The position numbers and the translations under genes were made by a program. From Argyresthia goedartella (Eukaryota > Arthropoda > Insecta > Lepidoptera > Argyresthiidae): a stretch of DNA of 64,000 nt. Shown piece after piece: positions 1 to 12,900 of this stretch. The notes under the pieces were generated by a model. That model saw only the letters and a program-made list of their open reading frames with translations. It had not been told where the DNA came from and did no database searches. Where the stretch lies: the NCBI GenBank assembly GCA_949825045.1, contig OX463806.1:47268208-47332207 (forward strand). Direction: 5' to 3'. Numbering within the stretch: position 1 is the stretch's first letter; each line of letters starts with the position of its first letter.

Positions 1-763
1 CTACGTATCTGTACATTTGAGGCGCTCTATCGAAAATATCAATTAAAACGCTTGCTTGGTCTATCAATAATCACCGATCTTAACAATTAATCTCTACCAA
101 TTCTCCATTTCTACCACATCTCTAATAAAAACTACTGAACATATTTAATTCTTCTCAGTAATATGTACTGTACACCCTTATTTATTTTAGATAAATAGTA
201 GTATAGCATACACTTATATTTCAATGTTATATATAGTATATAGTATAGCATACACTTACAGTATTCCTAAATTTATATATATATTTATGTGTGTGCATAG
301 ACCAAAGTAATTTTAATTTTACAAAAAAATACAACTATCGTTACCGAGTTATTTAATTTCAATACAATGGATAAGATTTAAAGTTGGAAATACATATTTT
401 CCATGTAGTTTTAAACTCATATCAGAGTAACTATCAAATTCGCCAGCTCTGTATAAAAATAGAGTATAATATAGTTAAATGTTTTAATGTTATCGACAGA
501 TATGCCGTTATGCAGAGGATGGGGCTTCACCCAACAGTAATAGCATAGGAGCCTTCTGATAGGTGGCTAGCCAGATAGATGTTTAGATTTATATATAGGT
601 GTACAACATTTATGTAAGAACTTATACCTAGTTACCTGCGGCGACGAGGACCATGCTCTACCAGCGGTCTTAAGACTCCTTAGCTTCATCACAGGTTGTC
701 GATTACAACAAGCGGCACAGCATCTTGAGGATTGGCGCTTTAGATAAACTTTTTCCCCGCAAT
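1..763. other. 3' flank of Hk, no gene seen
   Basis: AT-rich sequence downstream of the last Hk exon (the gene is on the minus strand). It contains short local repeats such as the duplicated tatagtatagcatacactta motif near 195-260. I see no open frame or RNA gene. Confidence 0.5.
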
Positions 764-993
764 TTACAGGTCGACTGGAGAATTCAGGTCCAGTCTCGAC
801 TTCCGTCGGTCCTTGGGGTCCTTCAGCGTCCCTGAGGCCGACCGCTGCAGGGATGAGGACCTGGCTCTGCCGCCAGAGTCTACTGCTGCTGTACTGGACT
901 TGGACTTCTTGACCTTGCTGCCACCACTGGCTGGCTGCTTGCCCTTCACCGTGGAGACTGAGATAACCTCGTCGCGGGATATGCCGTCAGTTT
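764..993 (-). CDS. Hk: Hk exon 14 (post-TGA extension, terminal)
   Basis: The acceptor ttcttcctgtctcacag precedes AAACTGACGG. The frame runs 76 residues to a TAA at 766-764 and is Ser/Lys/Arg rich ([29 protein letters not shown]), ending LDLNSPVDL. The first two bases complete a GAA codon with the single G left by the exon at 1723-1795. Because it lies beyond an in-frame TGA in exon 12, it is translated only if that stop is read through or bypassed. The basic, serine-dense composition suggests a phosphorylatable tail (inference). Confidence 0.6.
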
Positions 994-3900
994 CTGTGAG
1001 ACAGGAAGAAAAATAATTCTTAGGTCGACTTCCTGAGCCAATTTGCTTCATAGATCATATTATAACGTCGCTTTTTATGTGTTCAAGTTTTTTGTCTTTG
1101 GGTTTAACCATGTCGAGTTAGGATTACTTGTATATAACCAAAAGTGATCCTAACTCGACATGCTTGGAAGTTCCGCAGAATATACGTAAATTGTAAACTC
1201 TCATAGACTCGCTTCTAGGAAACAGCCCATATTGCGTATCAGTGTCATCACATAATGAAGTATAGCTCACGTGGTCAGAATAGCCGCACAATTGCGCTGC
1301 CTGCTCCATCCTGGGCCAATTGTAATAACGAAACGACTCAACCAAGTCACAATCCACATTAGGTATCCATATTATCTTACCTTCTGCAGCCTGTTGTTCA
1401 GTCCCCAGATAAACAGCCAGATGACTTTATTTGAAATTTCTCAGGCACAAATTCTGTCAAACTTCTCAGATAAGCAAACAGATAATCGTCATTTGAGGAT
1501 TGAAAAATCGCCCATATTATTAATAACAAATTCATATGATTAGAAATTACCTTAATTTCTACATTTTTTGCATAAAAAATATTCCTCGAACGCTAAATAT
1601 CCACTTAAAGTCGGTACGGTCTGTCAGAGTCTCGCAATTGTCACTGAGCCGTCATATTTCTGGAGGAATTGGGTCCCTGCGCCCGCGCATGCTATAAATA
1701 AAGTCACTCAACGAGCACTGACCGGTGCGGCGGATGACGCAGCCGGCGTTGTTCAAAAAGTACTTCGGCTCTTTATCTTTGTCCTTAACAGATTCCTGCA
1801 AAAAGAAGTTTTTTCATTATTATCATGGTTATATTTGAGAATACTAGTCAGAAGAATTTGAAGACTTCGTAGCTGGCCAAGTATCTATGGAAGTTGAAGG
1901 GGGGACTTCAATAGATCGTGTGGTCTTACCCTTAGATCCCCATTTCAATTTCAACTTCAACAGTTCCGCAGTCTTTCAGTCAGTGGAAACTGAAGTCAAA
2001 TGATTTGAGTTCCTTTTGTGAGACATAACGTTAAGCCTACACCTCAATAAGTACTTTCTCCTACCTTAGATTTACTAGATTTGGAAGCAGAGTCCGTGCT
2101 TCCGCGCCACCACGGTCACTGTATCTCGCAGAAGCCCCGGGCACCGCCCTCCTTGACGGGAGTCCCCGCCTCCACGTCGCCGTCGCCACCCTCGGGCTTG
2201 GGCGAGCCTGCGCCTGCGCCGGACGGCGTCACGCCGCTGCAACCACCATAGGTTACACTGCGACTAGTTTTATGATGGTCAGTCAGATGCACAAACTGGG
2301 GTTTGGTGTAACGTTATTGTCATACTGGCGCGTCTTGTTAACGTGTCCATGACTGAAGTACAAGCAGCGATCTAGCATAGAGTAAATTATACAAGGTGAC
2401 ATTTAATTAGCTGACCATATTTTGGGGAATGATAGTACTCATCATTATGAACAATTTACCCCAAGAAACATATGGTCGCAAATAGAAAAAAATATTTGTC
2501 CCTCAGAACATTGCCCCTATCAGTTGATTACAAGTTACTATGGGGCACCCAATATTTTTTTTCATTTGCGACCATATGTTTCTTGGGGAAAGTTGTTCAT
2601 AATGACGGGTACTATCATTCCCTAAAATATGGTCAGCTAATTAAATGTCACCTTGTATACAGGGTGTTAATTTGTAAAGTTACGCCCGACATAGATGGTT
2701 ATTTACTCAATATTGAAACAAAAAAATTGTATATCTTTCAGTGAAAAATTATTAAATTGTGACCTTAATTCCGCAACATCGAGCCCTCGGCGCGCGGCGG
2801 GGTGGGGCGGGGTGGGGCGTTGTGGGGCGAAGGGGTTATTTCGGGGCGGGGTTCGATGCTCGATGAAATGTTCGATTTAATGAACATTTACTTTTAAGTG
2901 GTATCCGCACGTTGTTCAGGACAAATAAATCAAAATAAGGCGAGGGAAAAACAAAACTTTTTTTATTACAAGTGAAACGTAAACCCTTAGTCGGGCGTAA
3001 CTAACCAAATCAACATCCTGTGAAGCTTTGATGAGTAAGCTGCTACTACGACTTCTCTATGTATAGTGCTGGCGCTGTCAATCATTACCCGTCGACAGTA
3101 TTGTGCAGGGAGCGCCAATATGACCTTGAGAGTTTGTCAAACTTTTAAGTTGTCATTTGTGCATCCGGTACTTCCCATGAGTATTCAAGGAGTCTCAGTG
3201 AAGTTGTGGCACAAGCGAATATTCCCGATACAATGGTTTGAGTTTTGACTAATTAGCAATGATCGGAATGGCTAGAGCTGTTTTAGTTCATTGAGGTCAA
3301 ACATAAATGTTACCAACGACATGCCCCGGATTTTCAAAATTAAAAATCTAACAAAGAAAGCAATATGAATATTATAAATGTAATGTTACGAGTAATTAAT
3401 AAATCAATAAATTATCATGATCATGCCGGTTAATCAACAACTGATTCGGGTACTTATTATCAAACCAGTTACACAATGAAAGTTGTTCAGAATATCCATA
3501 ATAACCTCCTAACTAACTAAATAGAGTCTGAGCCTGTCCATATTATTACCACGTATCAAAAACTTCTCATCCTTTTCCGATCACTGCTTAGCCGGTCCCT
3601 AGGTCAGCTGTACGCTTGCAGTGTTTTCAAGACTTCCAGAAAGTTATATTTGTAAACGAATGATATGTCTATCATCGTGGGTACTATTCAATGTGACTAC
3701 ATACATACCTTATGAACCTATAAAATTGTCTCACCACACTGCATACTGTTCTCCATAATGAACTAGGATTACGATGAGAGTGTTCGTGAAACTTCGTTAC
3801 GCAAAGCTTTAATTTGATTCTAGTTTCGTTTATGTCATGCAACAACTGCAAACGCAAAGTTGACCCATAAGTACGTATAAATGCAGTAAACGAGTAACAT

Positions 3901-6900
3901 TCCACAACAATCTCAAGGGATAATCATTTTCTACATGCAGGATAAAGCGCAGTCGTACATCAAAGTATCATAAACAGCACATCAAAGAAACCTAAACAGA
4001 CATCAGCCCACGTTGGTATTGATCGACGAAAATGCTATGAACAGATTGTAAGGTGCTCAACAAAGAGTCAATGACGCATAGCGCAGATGGGACCCAGTCC
4101 CAGTCCCTTGGTATTAGGTTGCGGTGTCAGGGATTACGTACTGTGGAGACGACAATGCTGCAAGTGTAATATTAATGAGCTCCAGAGCGAAAGATGGGCT
4201 TACAGTGCTGGTCTGTTCCACGGGACGCTTGTTTGGTTTAGATCCGCTCCGCCACAGTCCGACCTAGCCGACCTTTAAAATGGCTCAGTAGTTCCTCCAA
4301 AAGAACCAGAAAGGGAAATCGCTGAAAATACAGAAGTAATTTGTAGTCTTTTGGAAGAAACTACTAGGTTCAAGAATGGTCAGTAGTTCCTCGAAGTAAA
4401 GGAAGTACAGAGATGAAGCGCCGCATCTTTCGCAATGGTTCTTCAACGCTGGGGTCACAGAAGCGGGTATGGTACGAGTGGTACGAGCTGGTACATGATG
4501 GTACGAGGTGGCACGAGGTAGGAGTCAGGTATGGACCTGCTGTGCACTGATAGCGAGTGGTGCTCCGCCCCGGTGGCGGCGGTGGCGGCGGCGGCGGCTG
4601 GCTCATCCCGACCCTCGCGTACCTCGGTGTAGTAGGCGCTACGAGGAAACACGGGACCATGTCAACAAACCTACCACTTGGATCGCTGTTAGTTTTTAAG
4701 GACAAATGTTAAGTGCACATTTTTTGCGGCCATGTGGGTTTGTATTATACAGGCATAGCGCATAGCTGAGTAGGTGTCCTGCAGTAGTGTTGTGGGGCGG
4801 GAGGGGTGCGATGGCGTAGTGCCTATCTGTATGGCGCGAGACATCAGCTCGGTATAGTTGCCCTGCGGTAGTGGTGTGGTGCGTTGGCGTGACGTCTGTC
4901 TGTATAAACATAAACATAAACATTTACATACAGGCACATACATTGCTTCTGGCCCCACACTAGGATACCCTGTGTCGTGGTAACCAGAAACAGCGACGTC
5001 ACACACATATAAACATCCAAGACCTGGGGATTGTTTTTTTGTTTTTTTTTTTTTTTTTTCATTACCCCCAGCCAGGGATCGAACCCGGGACCTCTCGCAT
5101 GGTAGGCAGAGCCACAACCACTGCGCCACAGAGGCCGTCAGTATAGCGCGAGACATCAGTGCGGGCTCGGTATAGGTGTCCTGTGGTAGTGGTGTGGTGG
5201 CGTGACGTCTGTCTGAATGGCGCGAGACATCAGTGCGGGCTCGGTATAGATGTCCTGCGGTAGTGGTGTGGTGGCGTGACGTCTGTCTGGACGGCGCGAG
5301 ACGTCAGTGCGGGCTCGGTATGGGTGTCCTGCGGTAGTGGTGTGGTGGCGTGACGTCTGTCTGTATGGCGCGAGACATCAGTGCGGGCTCGGTATAGATG
5401 TCCTGCGGTAGAGGTGCGTTGGCGTGACGTCTGTCTGTACGGCGCGAGACATCAGTGCGAGCTCGGTATAGGTGTCCTGCGGTAGTGGTGTGGTGGCGTG
5501 ACGTCTGTCTGTCTGTATGGCGCGAGACATCAGTGCGGGCTCGGTATAGCGTCCTGCGGTAGTGGTGTGGTGGTGTGACGTCTGCCTGTATGGCGCGAGA
5601 CATCAGCTCGGTATAGGTGTCCTGCGGTAGTGGTCTGGTGGCGTGACGTCTGTCTGTATGGCGCGAGACATCAGTGCGGGCTCGGTATAGGTGTCCTGCG
5701 GTAGTGGTGTGGTGGCGTGACGTCTCTCTGTATGGCGCGAGACATCAGTGCGGGCTCGGTACACGTGTCCTGCGGTAGTGGTGTGGTGGCGTGACGTCTG
5801 TCTGTATGGCGCGAGACATCAGTGCGGGCTTGGTATAGGTGTCCTGCGGTAGTGGTGTGGTGGCGTGACGTCTGTCTGTATGGCGCGAGACATCAGTGCG
5901 GGCTCGGTATAGGTGTCCTGCGGTAGTGGTGTGGTGGCGTGACGTCTGTCTGTATGGCGCGAGACATCAGTGCGGGCTCGGTATAGGTGTCCTGCGGTAG
6001 TGGTGTGGTGGCGTGACGTCTGTCTGTATGGCGCGAGACATCAGTGCGGGCTCGGTATAGGTGTCCTGCGGTAGTGGTGTGGTGGCGTGACGTCTGTCTG
6101 TATGGCGCGAGACATCAGTGCGGGCTCGGTACAGGTGTCCTGCGGTAGTGGTGTCGTGGCGTGACGTCTGTCTGTATGGCGCGAGACATCAGTGCGGGCT
6201 CGGTATAGGTGTCCTGCGGTAGTGGTGTGGTGGCGTGACGTCTCTCTGTATGGCGCGAGACATCAGTGCGGGCTCGGTACAGGTGTCCTGCGGTAGTGGT
6301 GTGGTGCCGTGACGTCTGTCTGTATGGCGCGAGACATCAGTGCGGGCTTGGTATAGGTGTCCTGCGGTAGTGGTGTGGTGGCGTGACGTCTGTCTGTATG
6401 GCGCGAGACATCAGTGCGGGCTCGGTATAGGTGTCCTGCGGTAGTGGTGTGGTGGCGTGACGTCTGTCTGTATGGCGCGAGACATCAGTGCGGGCTCGGT
6501 ATAGGTGTCCTGCGGTAGTGGTGTGGTGGCGTGACGTCTGTCTGTATGGCGCGAGACATCAGTGCGGGCTCGGTATAGGTGTCCTGCGGTAGTGGTCTGG
6601 TGGCGTGACGTCTGTCTGTATGGCGCGAGACATCAGTGCCGACTCGGTATAGGTGTCCTGCGGTATTGGTGTGGTGGCGTGACGTCTGTCTGTATGGCGC
6701 GAGACATCAGTGCGGGCTCGGTATAGGTGCCCTGCGGTAGTGGTGTGGTGGCGTGACGTCTGTCTGTATGGCGCGAGACATCAGCTCGGTACAGGTGTCC
6801 TGCTGTAGTGGTGTGGTGGCGTGGTGTCTGTCTGTATGGCGCGAGACATCAGTGCGGGCTCGGTACAGGTGTCCTGCGGTAGTGGTGTGGTGGCGTAATG

Positions 6901-9900
6901 TCTGTCTGTACGGCGCGAGACATCAGTGCGGGCTCGGTATAGGTATCCTGCGGTAGTGGTGTGGTGGCGGGATGTCTGTCTGTATGGCGCGAGACATCAG
7001 TGCGGGCTCGGTATAGGTGTCCTGCGGTAGTGGTATGGTGGCGTGATGTCTGTCTGTATGGCGCGAGACATCAGTGCGGGCTCGGTATAGGTGTCCTGCG
7101 GTAGTGGTGTGGTGGCGTGATGTCTGTCTGTATGGCGCGAGACATCAGTGCGGGCTCAGTAAAGGTTCCATGCGGTAGTGGTGTGGTGGCGTGACGTCTG
7201 TCTGTATGGCGCGAGACATCAGTGCGGGCTCAGTAAAGGTTTCATGCGGTAGTGGTGTGGTGGCGTGACGTCTGTCTGTATGGCGCGAGACATCAGTGCG
7301 GGCTCGGTATAGGTATCCTGCGGTAGTGGTGTGGTGGCGTGATGTCTATCTGTATGGCGCGAGACATCAGTGCGGGCTCGGTATAGGTTTCCTGCGGTAG
7401 TGGTGTGGTGGCGTGATGTCTGTCTGTATGGCGCGAGACATCAGTGCGGGCTCAGTAAAGGTTTCATGCGGTAGTGGGGTGTGGTGCGGGAGGGGAGTGT
7501 TTCACTTCTTGCGCTCTGCATGACCGCAGGAACTTACTCAGTTAAGCGCTATTTGTTGTGATATAGCTATGACCAGCGATGCTGATTATTGAGTTATAAT
7601 TTGTAGTTGTAAATTAGTAGCTATGATAGAATTAGGTATATTACATAAATAACGTTCAAGATAGCGCACTCCTTAGATCTTATTCCATGCCGATGTTCGT
7701 ATGGTGACACTGTTTGTGAGAATGAAGGGGACAATGCACAGTAATCGCAAGATCGTCATGAGGTGCCTGCCAGCCGTGCTGACTTGGTGGGATTCAAAGT
7801 TGTTGTGTGTGTGTGTGTGTTACAATTACAACATTTCCGAAATTGTATTATACTATAGCACAGTGTGGCGTAAGCTTTTGGCCATCAATCATGCGCGATG
7901 TATTGTATGACTAACTGTATCTAGTCATACCATATAGCTTGTAGGCTAAGTTAGAATTAATGAAAATTAAATGTTTACTCCAGCTATCCAGCAGTTTCTC
8001 CCAGTCACCATAGCCCTAGATGAGGGAAGATATGCCCGCCTCATCGGGGTACTTACGCCAGGTCCGGCCATACCTGTCTGTTGGCTGTGCAGCACCATCG
8101 TCGACACCATGGCCAGCCGCGATGACTTGTTGCCGAGCAGCTCAAACACCACATCCCCAGGCGGCCACGCCTACCTCATTGGGGTACTCACGCCAGGTCC
8201 AGCCGCGCCTGGTTCTGTTGGCTGCGCAGCACCAGCGTCGACACCATGGCCGGCCGTGACGGCTTGTTACCGAGCAATCGCTCGATCTCCAACATCACTG
8301 AGTTGGTGAGCTGCGGTACTATCTGGGGCCAAAAACCATGTGATATGAGGTAATCGAGCTTATAACACCGTACCTACAGTTCGCGCCCAGTTTATTTGGA
8401 TCTGAGCGAGCTGTCACCTCTGTCTCTCTCTCTCTCTCTCTCAACCCACCTTACCCTATACGCACAGCTCGCTCAGAGCCAAAGGAACTTGGCTCGGAAT
8501 GTATTACCTACAACCGGTGGGCCACAAGTTTACCCGAGCAGCTGTACTGCTAGGCATTATAGGTATATAAGAGTTTTAAACATTCCTGAATTAAATTATT
8601 TCATTGGTAGTTTCTACAAACTCATGCTCTCTCCATTGTCGAATCGTTTTATCAGGAGAATTCAGAGTGAGTGAGTCGTAATATTTTTTCCCGTCTTCCC
8701 CAATGCTGAGTTATAACGACAATACGTTTTTAAAGGATCTTTTAAAATACAAACCTGTAGAGCGTGGATGTTCTCTTTGAATTGTTCGACACTAGCCGCA
8801 CCCAGGAGGAGGCAGTTGATGGACTCGTTCTTCAGGCACCAGGCCACGGCCAGCTGGCCCATTGTGCAATCTGCAAAGAAAACATTTATAGCCACTCGTC
8901 TGTGGGTAGATCAAAAAATGGCCCGCGATTTTGAATCTCAATGCTTGGTAATAATGTTCAAAACCTATAAAATAATTAATCATCTATCTGTTGATGGCCC
9001 CAGAGCTGAGTGGATAAATAATTAGAGTACCACTTTATCTTAATGATTCTGATTAAATAAACACATTCGTTATAAACTGAAAATCTAGTGACCTTGCCGC
9101 AATAACGTTTGAATTTTATCAAATACTTTGTGTTCAAAACACTTACTGAGTGAGTTGGCCAGGTTGCCTAAGTCGCGTAGTTTCTCGCCGTACGTTCTAG
9201 AATCTTCTGCCGTCACCTGCTCCTTACTGCCCGCACTTCTTAGCTGTGCAGAGAGATCTGTTACAAGACTCTCGTCGTACAATTATTATAAAGAAGTAGA
9301 ATATAACATTATACTGGAAAACCTTCGTATGGTATAGAAACTGTCTTTAACAATAAGAAAAATTAAAACACCACTGCTCATGAGAGCCTGACTGACGGAA
9401 CGGACGGAATAACAAGAAGATAATTTTAGTATAGACGATCTTGCCGAATACGGCTAGCACAGAACAGTGAGGATTGGAGACTTGGCGCAGGTATGCTCAG
9501 CAGAGGATCAATGTGGGCTGATAAAGATGGGAGGCACAATTAGCCACTAACTTCGTTCCCGCCAGCAGCCATGTCTTCCTCACACCAGCTGAAGGTGCTG
9601 TACTTCCTGTTGAACCTGGACTTGGCGAAGAGACCCGTGATCTCCTCCCGTCCCATACCCTTACCGGTTGTGATGGCAGACCAGGCCATTGTACCTGCAG
9701 AATGACAATGAAGTTTGTATGTACCTAGTCAATTCAATGTTATCTAAGCTCTCTTTTGGCTCTCTTAACTTCAATGAAAAAAATAACTCAAACTAATGAA
9801 CATGTGGGGATGAGGGTTCTGCTCAGGTAAAAGCATTAAAATCGTTTGTCCGCTACGGTTGACCAAAACCGGACGGAAAAGTAAACTCTGCGAATGGAGA

Positions 9901-12900
9901 CGCCTTCTAATGGCTGCAAAACCTCTTTGTGACGAAGTGCAAGCGACAATTTTTTTACTAAAAATAGGTAGGTAAAATAACACATTCCTACCAACTCCAA
10001 TCTTGTGATAAAGTTCCGGCAAGTAGAGCTCTGTCTTCTCCCGACAGAACATGTGGTACTCCGTCTGCTCCACAATCGGAGTCACACAGTTGAACTGGCG
10101 GCAGTTCGAATATGCCTCCATTATCTGCAAATTTGCGCGGATTGTGTGATAAGAAAATGCGCCCGGAATACGCGCATTGCACGCAACCTCGTAAATGATG
10201 TCAGAATATGAGGAATTAAGTTTAGGTATTGGAGACAGCATCATACGTCGTGTCATGACTGAATGTGAAGAGGCTAAAGGGGTGTGTATGTCTGTGTATA
10301 TCTGTTCGTGGCCACCCTAGCGGTCCAACAGGTGAACGGATTTTAAGGTGGTTTTTTGTAGATGGGGAGCTCGAGTAGTTTTAAAGCGTCTGTATGTGTG
10401 TGTGTGTTCCTCTGAGTGTCTATCCGTGGCAGTTGAGGTAGTGGAGACAGCATCATACGTCGCGTCATGACTGAATTTGAAAAGGTTAAAGGGGTGTGTA
10501 TGCGTGTGTGTATCTGTTCGTGGCCACCCTAGCGGTTCAACAGGTGAACTGATTAAGGTGATTATTTGTAGTTGGGTAGCCCGAATAGTTTTATAGCGAC
10601 TGTCTGTGTGTGTATGTTCTTCTGAGTGTGTGTCCGTGGAACCCTAAATATATCGTTAGGAAATCGGTTCAACTGTTCACAAGCTGCTGTTAACCTATTT
10701 TTTTAAACGTTGTCTTAGAACCATAGTTATATTCGTTACGGCAACAGCAATAAGCACTAGGTGCGTGTAATTGTAAACACCTATACCTATTCGGTTCCTG
10801 AGATACAGCCCGCTGACAAACAGACAGACGAACGGGCAGCGGAGGTGTAGTAATGGTTCCCGTTTGGCACCCTTCAGGTACAGAACCCTAAAAATCTCAC
10901 TCAGATCCCACTCACCTCAGATGGTGACCACCGAGCAGTGCCCCAATACATTACCCAACCTTGATTGATAACAAAGTTCATAGCACGAACCATTTCTGTA
11001 AACAAATTAATTTCCCCTTAACATTGGTTTAGTTATTTAGTAATCTTCAGTGCATTGGAGTGTGTAGTGGTACCTAGCCACAAATATGTCACACATAGCA
11101 GTACCTATAGGTATAACTGCTGCGAGGTAATCGAGGGCTATCTGACAGAAACAAAATTAATAAAGGTACCAAATAAATCAATCAATTAATCAAAATATTA
11201 TTTATTCTGATGGATAATTACATATCTCATAATTATAGCACGTAATTCATTTAATACTAAGTGTACGTTCCAAAAGCAGATACTCGTCAGAGAAGAACGC
11301 ACGAGAAATTCTGAGGTAGTTCTTTATCAAAGGAAATATTTATGACTAATAATACATTGTTTCATTCACTTATGTTTTTTTTTTACTTGACACTCTTTAC
11401 TCGTACAACCGTTTTACATACGCGTGTTTTTGGCGTATACCCTGATCCACGAAATACCACGATGAAATAAAAACATCTAAATTATTAATCGATAATAATT
11501 TTTTCACGTCACTATCGATATATTCTGTTGTAAATACGCTACTATAAATGTATTTCTGGGCCAAAATAATTTGGAATTTATATTCCCCCAAGTTATTGAA
11601 ACAAAAATTACATTAATGAAGACTTAATAATGGTGTCTGAGGAATTCGCTTGATTTTTAATGATTTCTCATGTAATGTTTACACCGTAGATATGACGGAT
11701 GACTTTTTGAGTCTATTTTCAAATTTTTCTCACTTTAAAAATTTCCATTTAAAATATTCCTTTTTAAATATGCAGTATTTGTTTATGTTATATTTTGACA
11801 ATGGCAGATCAGCTGTTTGATGCAATTGAAGAGGTCGTTATTGTCCGACAAACTATACAAATGGCGTGAATTGCCTAATTTTGTAGAGCAAACATTGTAA
11901 CCTAATAGTGTAAAATTTGAGAAATCAATATGAAATATCATAAAAACTCAGGCGAATTCACAGGTAAATATTATTTAATTTCTTGTACTTTATGTATTTT
12001 ATTGGATACATTATGAAAGGAGAAGACACATATATCCCAAATTATTTCGGCCCAGAAATAGCAGAAATATTTATACCAGTTAGCGTTTTTACAACAATTT
12101 ATCTTTTACAATTTTGTCCAAGAAATGTGGTAGTGAGGTGAAAATTGTATTATAGAGAAATAGTATGATAAGAAATAATAAAACTTAATTGGAATGATTT
12201 AATCTGTATTTATGAATCTTTTTCGCAAAGTAACATTGGTGTGTGAAATTTGATGTGCGATTAAATACAACTCTTTTTATGTTAGATTTCCTCGTGAAAA
12301 AATATTGCTCAATGCGTGAATTGCGGCGGGATCTCGCCGATCCGGCTGGACGGCAAAAACACGCGCAAATTCTCAAGAAGATTTTATTGCAGTATGTTTT
12401 ACCAGCAATAAAAATAATCGCAGACCAATCTTCTATATAAACACTTAATCTGCCGTTCACATCTGTTGAAAGAGTAGGTAAGAGTTTTTTTTTCGACATT
12501 ATTTAAACAGAGATCAGATCATAGGTAAAAACTATCTATCATTATATCGATACCGGATCGCTGGCTGTTACTAAAATTATACACCGAAATAATTCCTACC
12601 TGTCCTGTCAAAACTATTTTGGTTTCAGTCATAAAAAGTAAAACGGTCGTGTGAGTAAAGGGTGTCGGTATATTAATTTTGTTCATGGGAAAAAGCCCTC
12701 CCTCTATTTACTGATTTACTCTGTGATGCAAACTACATATAGATGTATCTTAAATAGTTAAGCAAAGAGTTTCGTTCATCTAAGGCTGGTTGTTATCTAT
12801 TATTTTAGTAGCGCGCTTCTCCGCACACAAAACTTCTGAAAATAAACTTCCTTTGCAATCACTTGGGGCGAAATGCCACTCACGGTATATTTCCCGCCAA

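Noticed and set aside
1124..1357. 77-codon minus-strand frame in the last Hk intron
   Set aside because: It has good-looking composition but no matched acceptor/donor phases to Hk exons, and overlaps the 1110-1163 hairpin.
2116..2118. TGA as selenocysteine or as an ADAR-edited Trp codon
   Set aside because: Selenoprotein synthesis is reported lost in Lepidoptera, no SECIS-like element was seen, and the edited A would have a disfavoured 5' G. Readthrough is simpler.
5060..5143. tRNA genes at this site and at 27885, 39690 and 43345
   Set aside because: B boxes are clear but the acceptor and anticodon stems are not intact, and SINE bodies follow.
5304..5603. Open frames running through the minisatellite
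   Set aside because: The 74-bp period rotates the frame at every unit and the peptides are just translated repeat.
12243..12440. 65-codon plus frame, possible small gene
   Set aside because: No similarity, splice site or Kozak support, and it lies inside an Hk intron.
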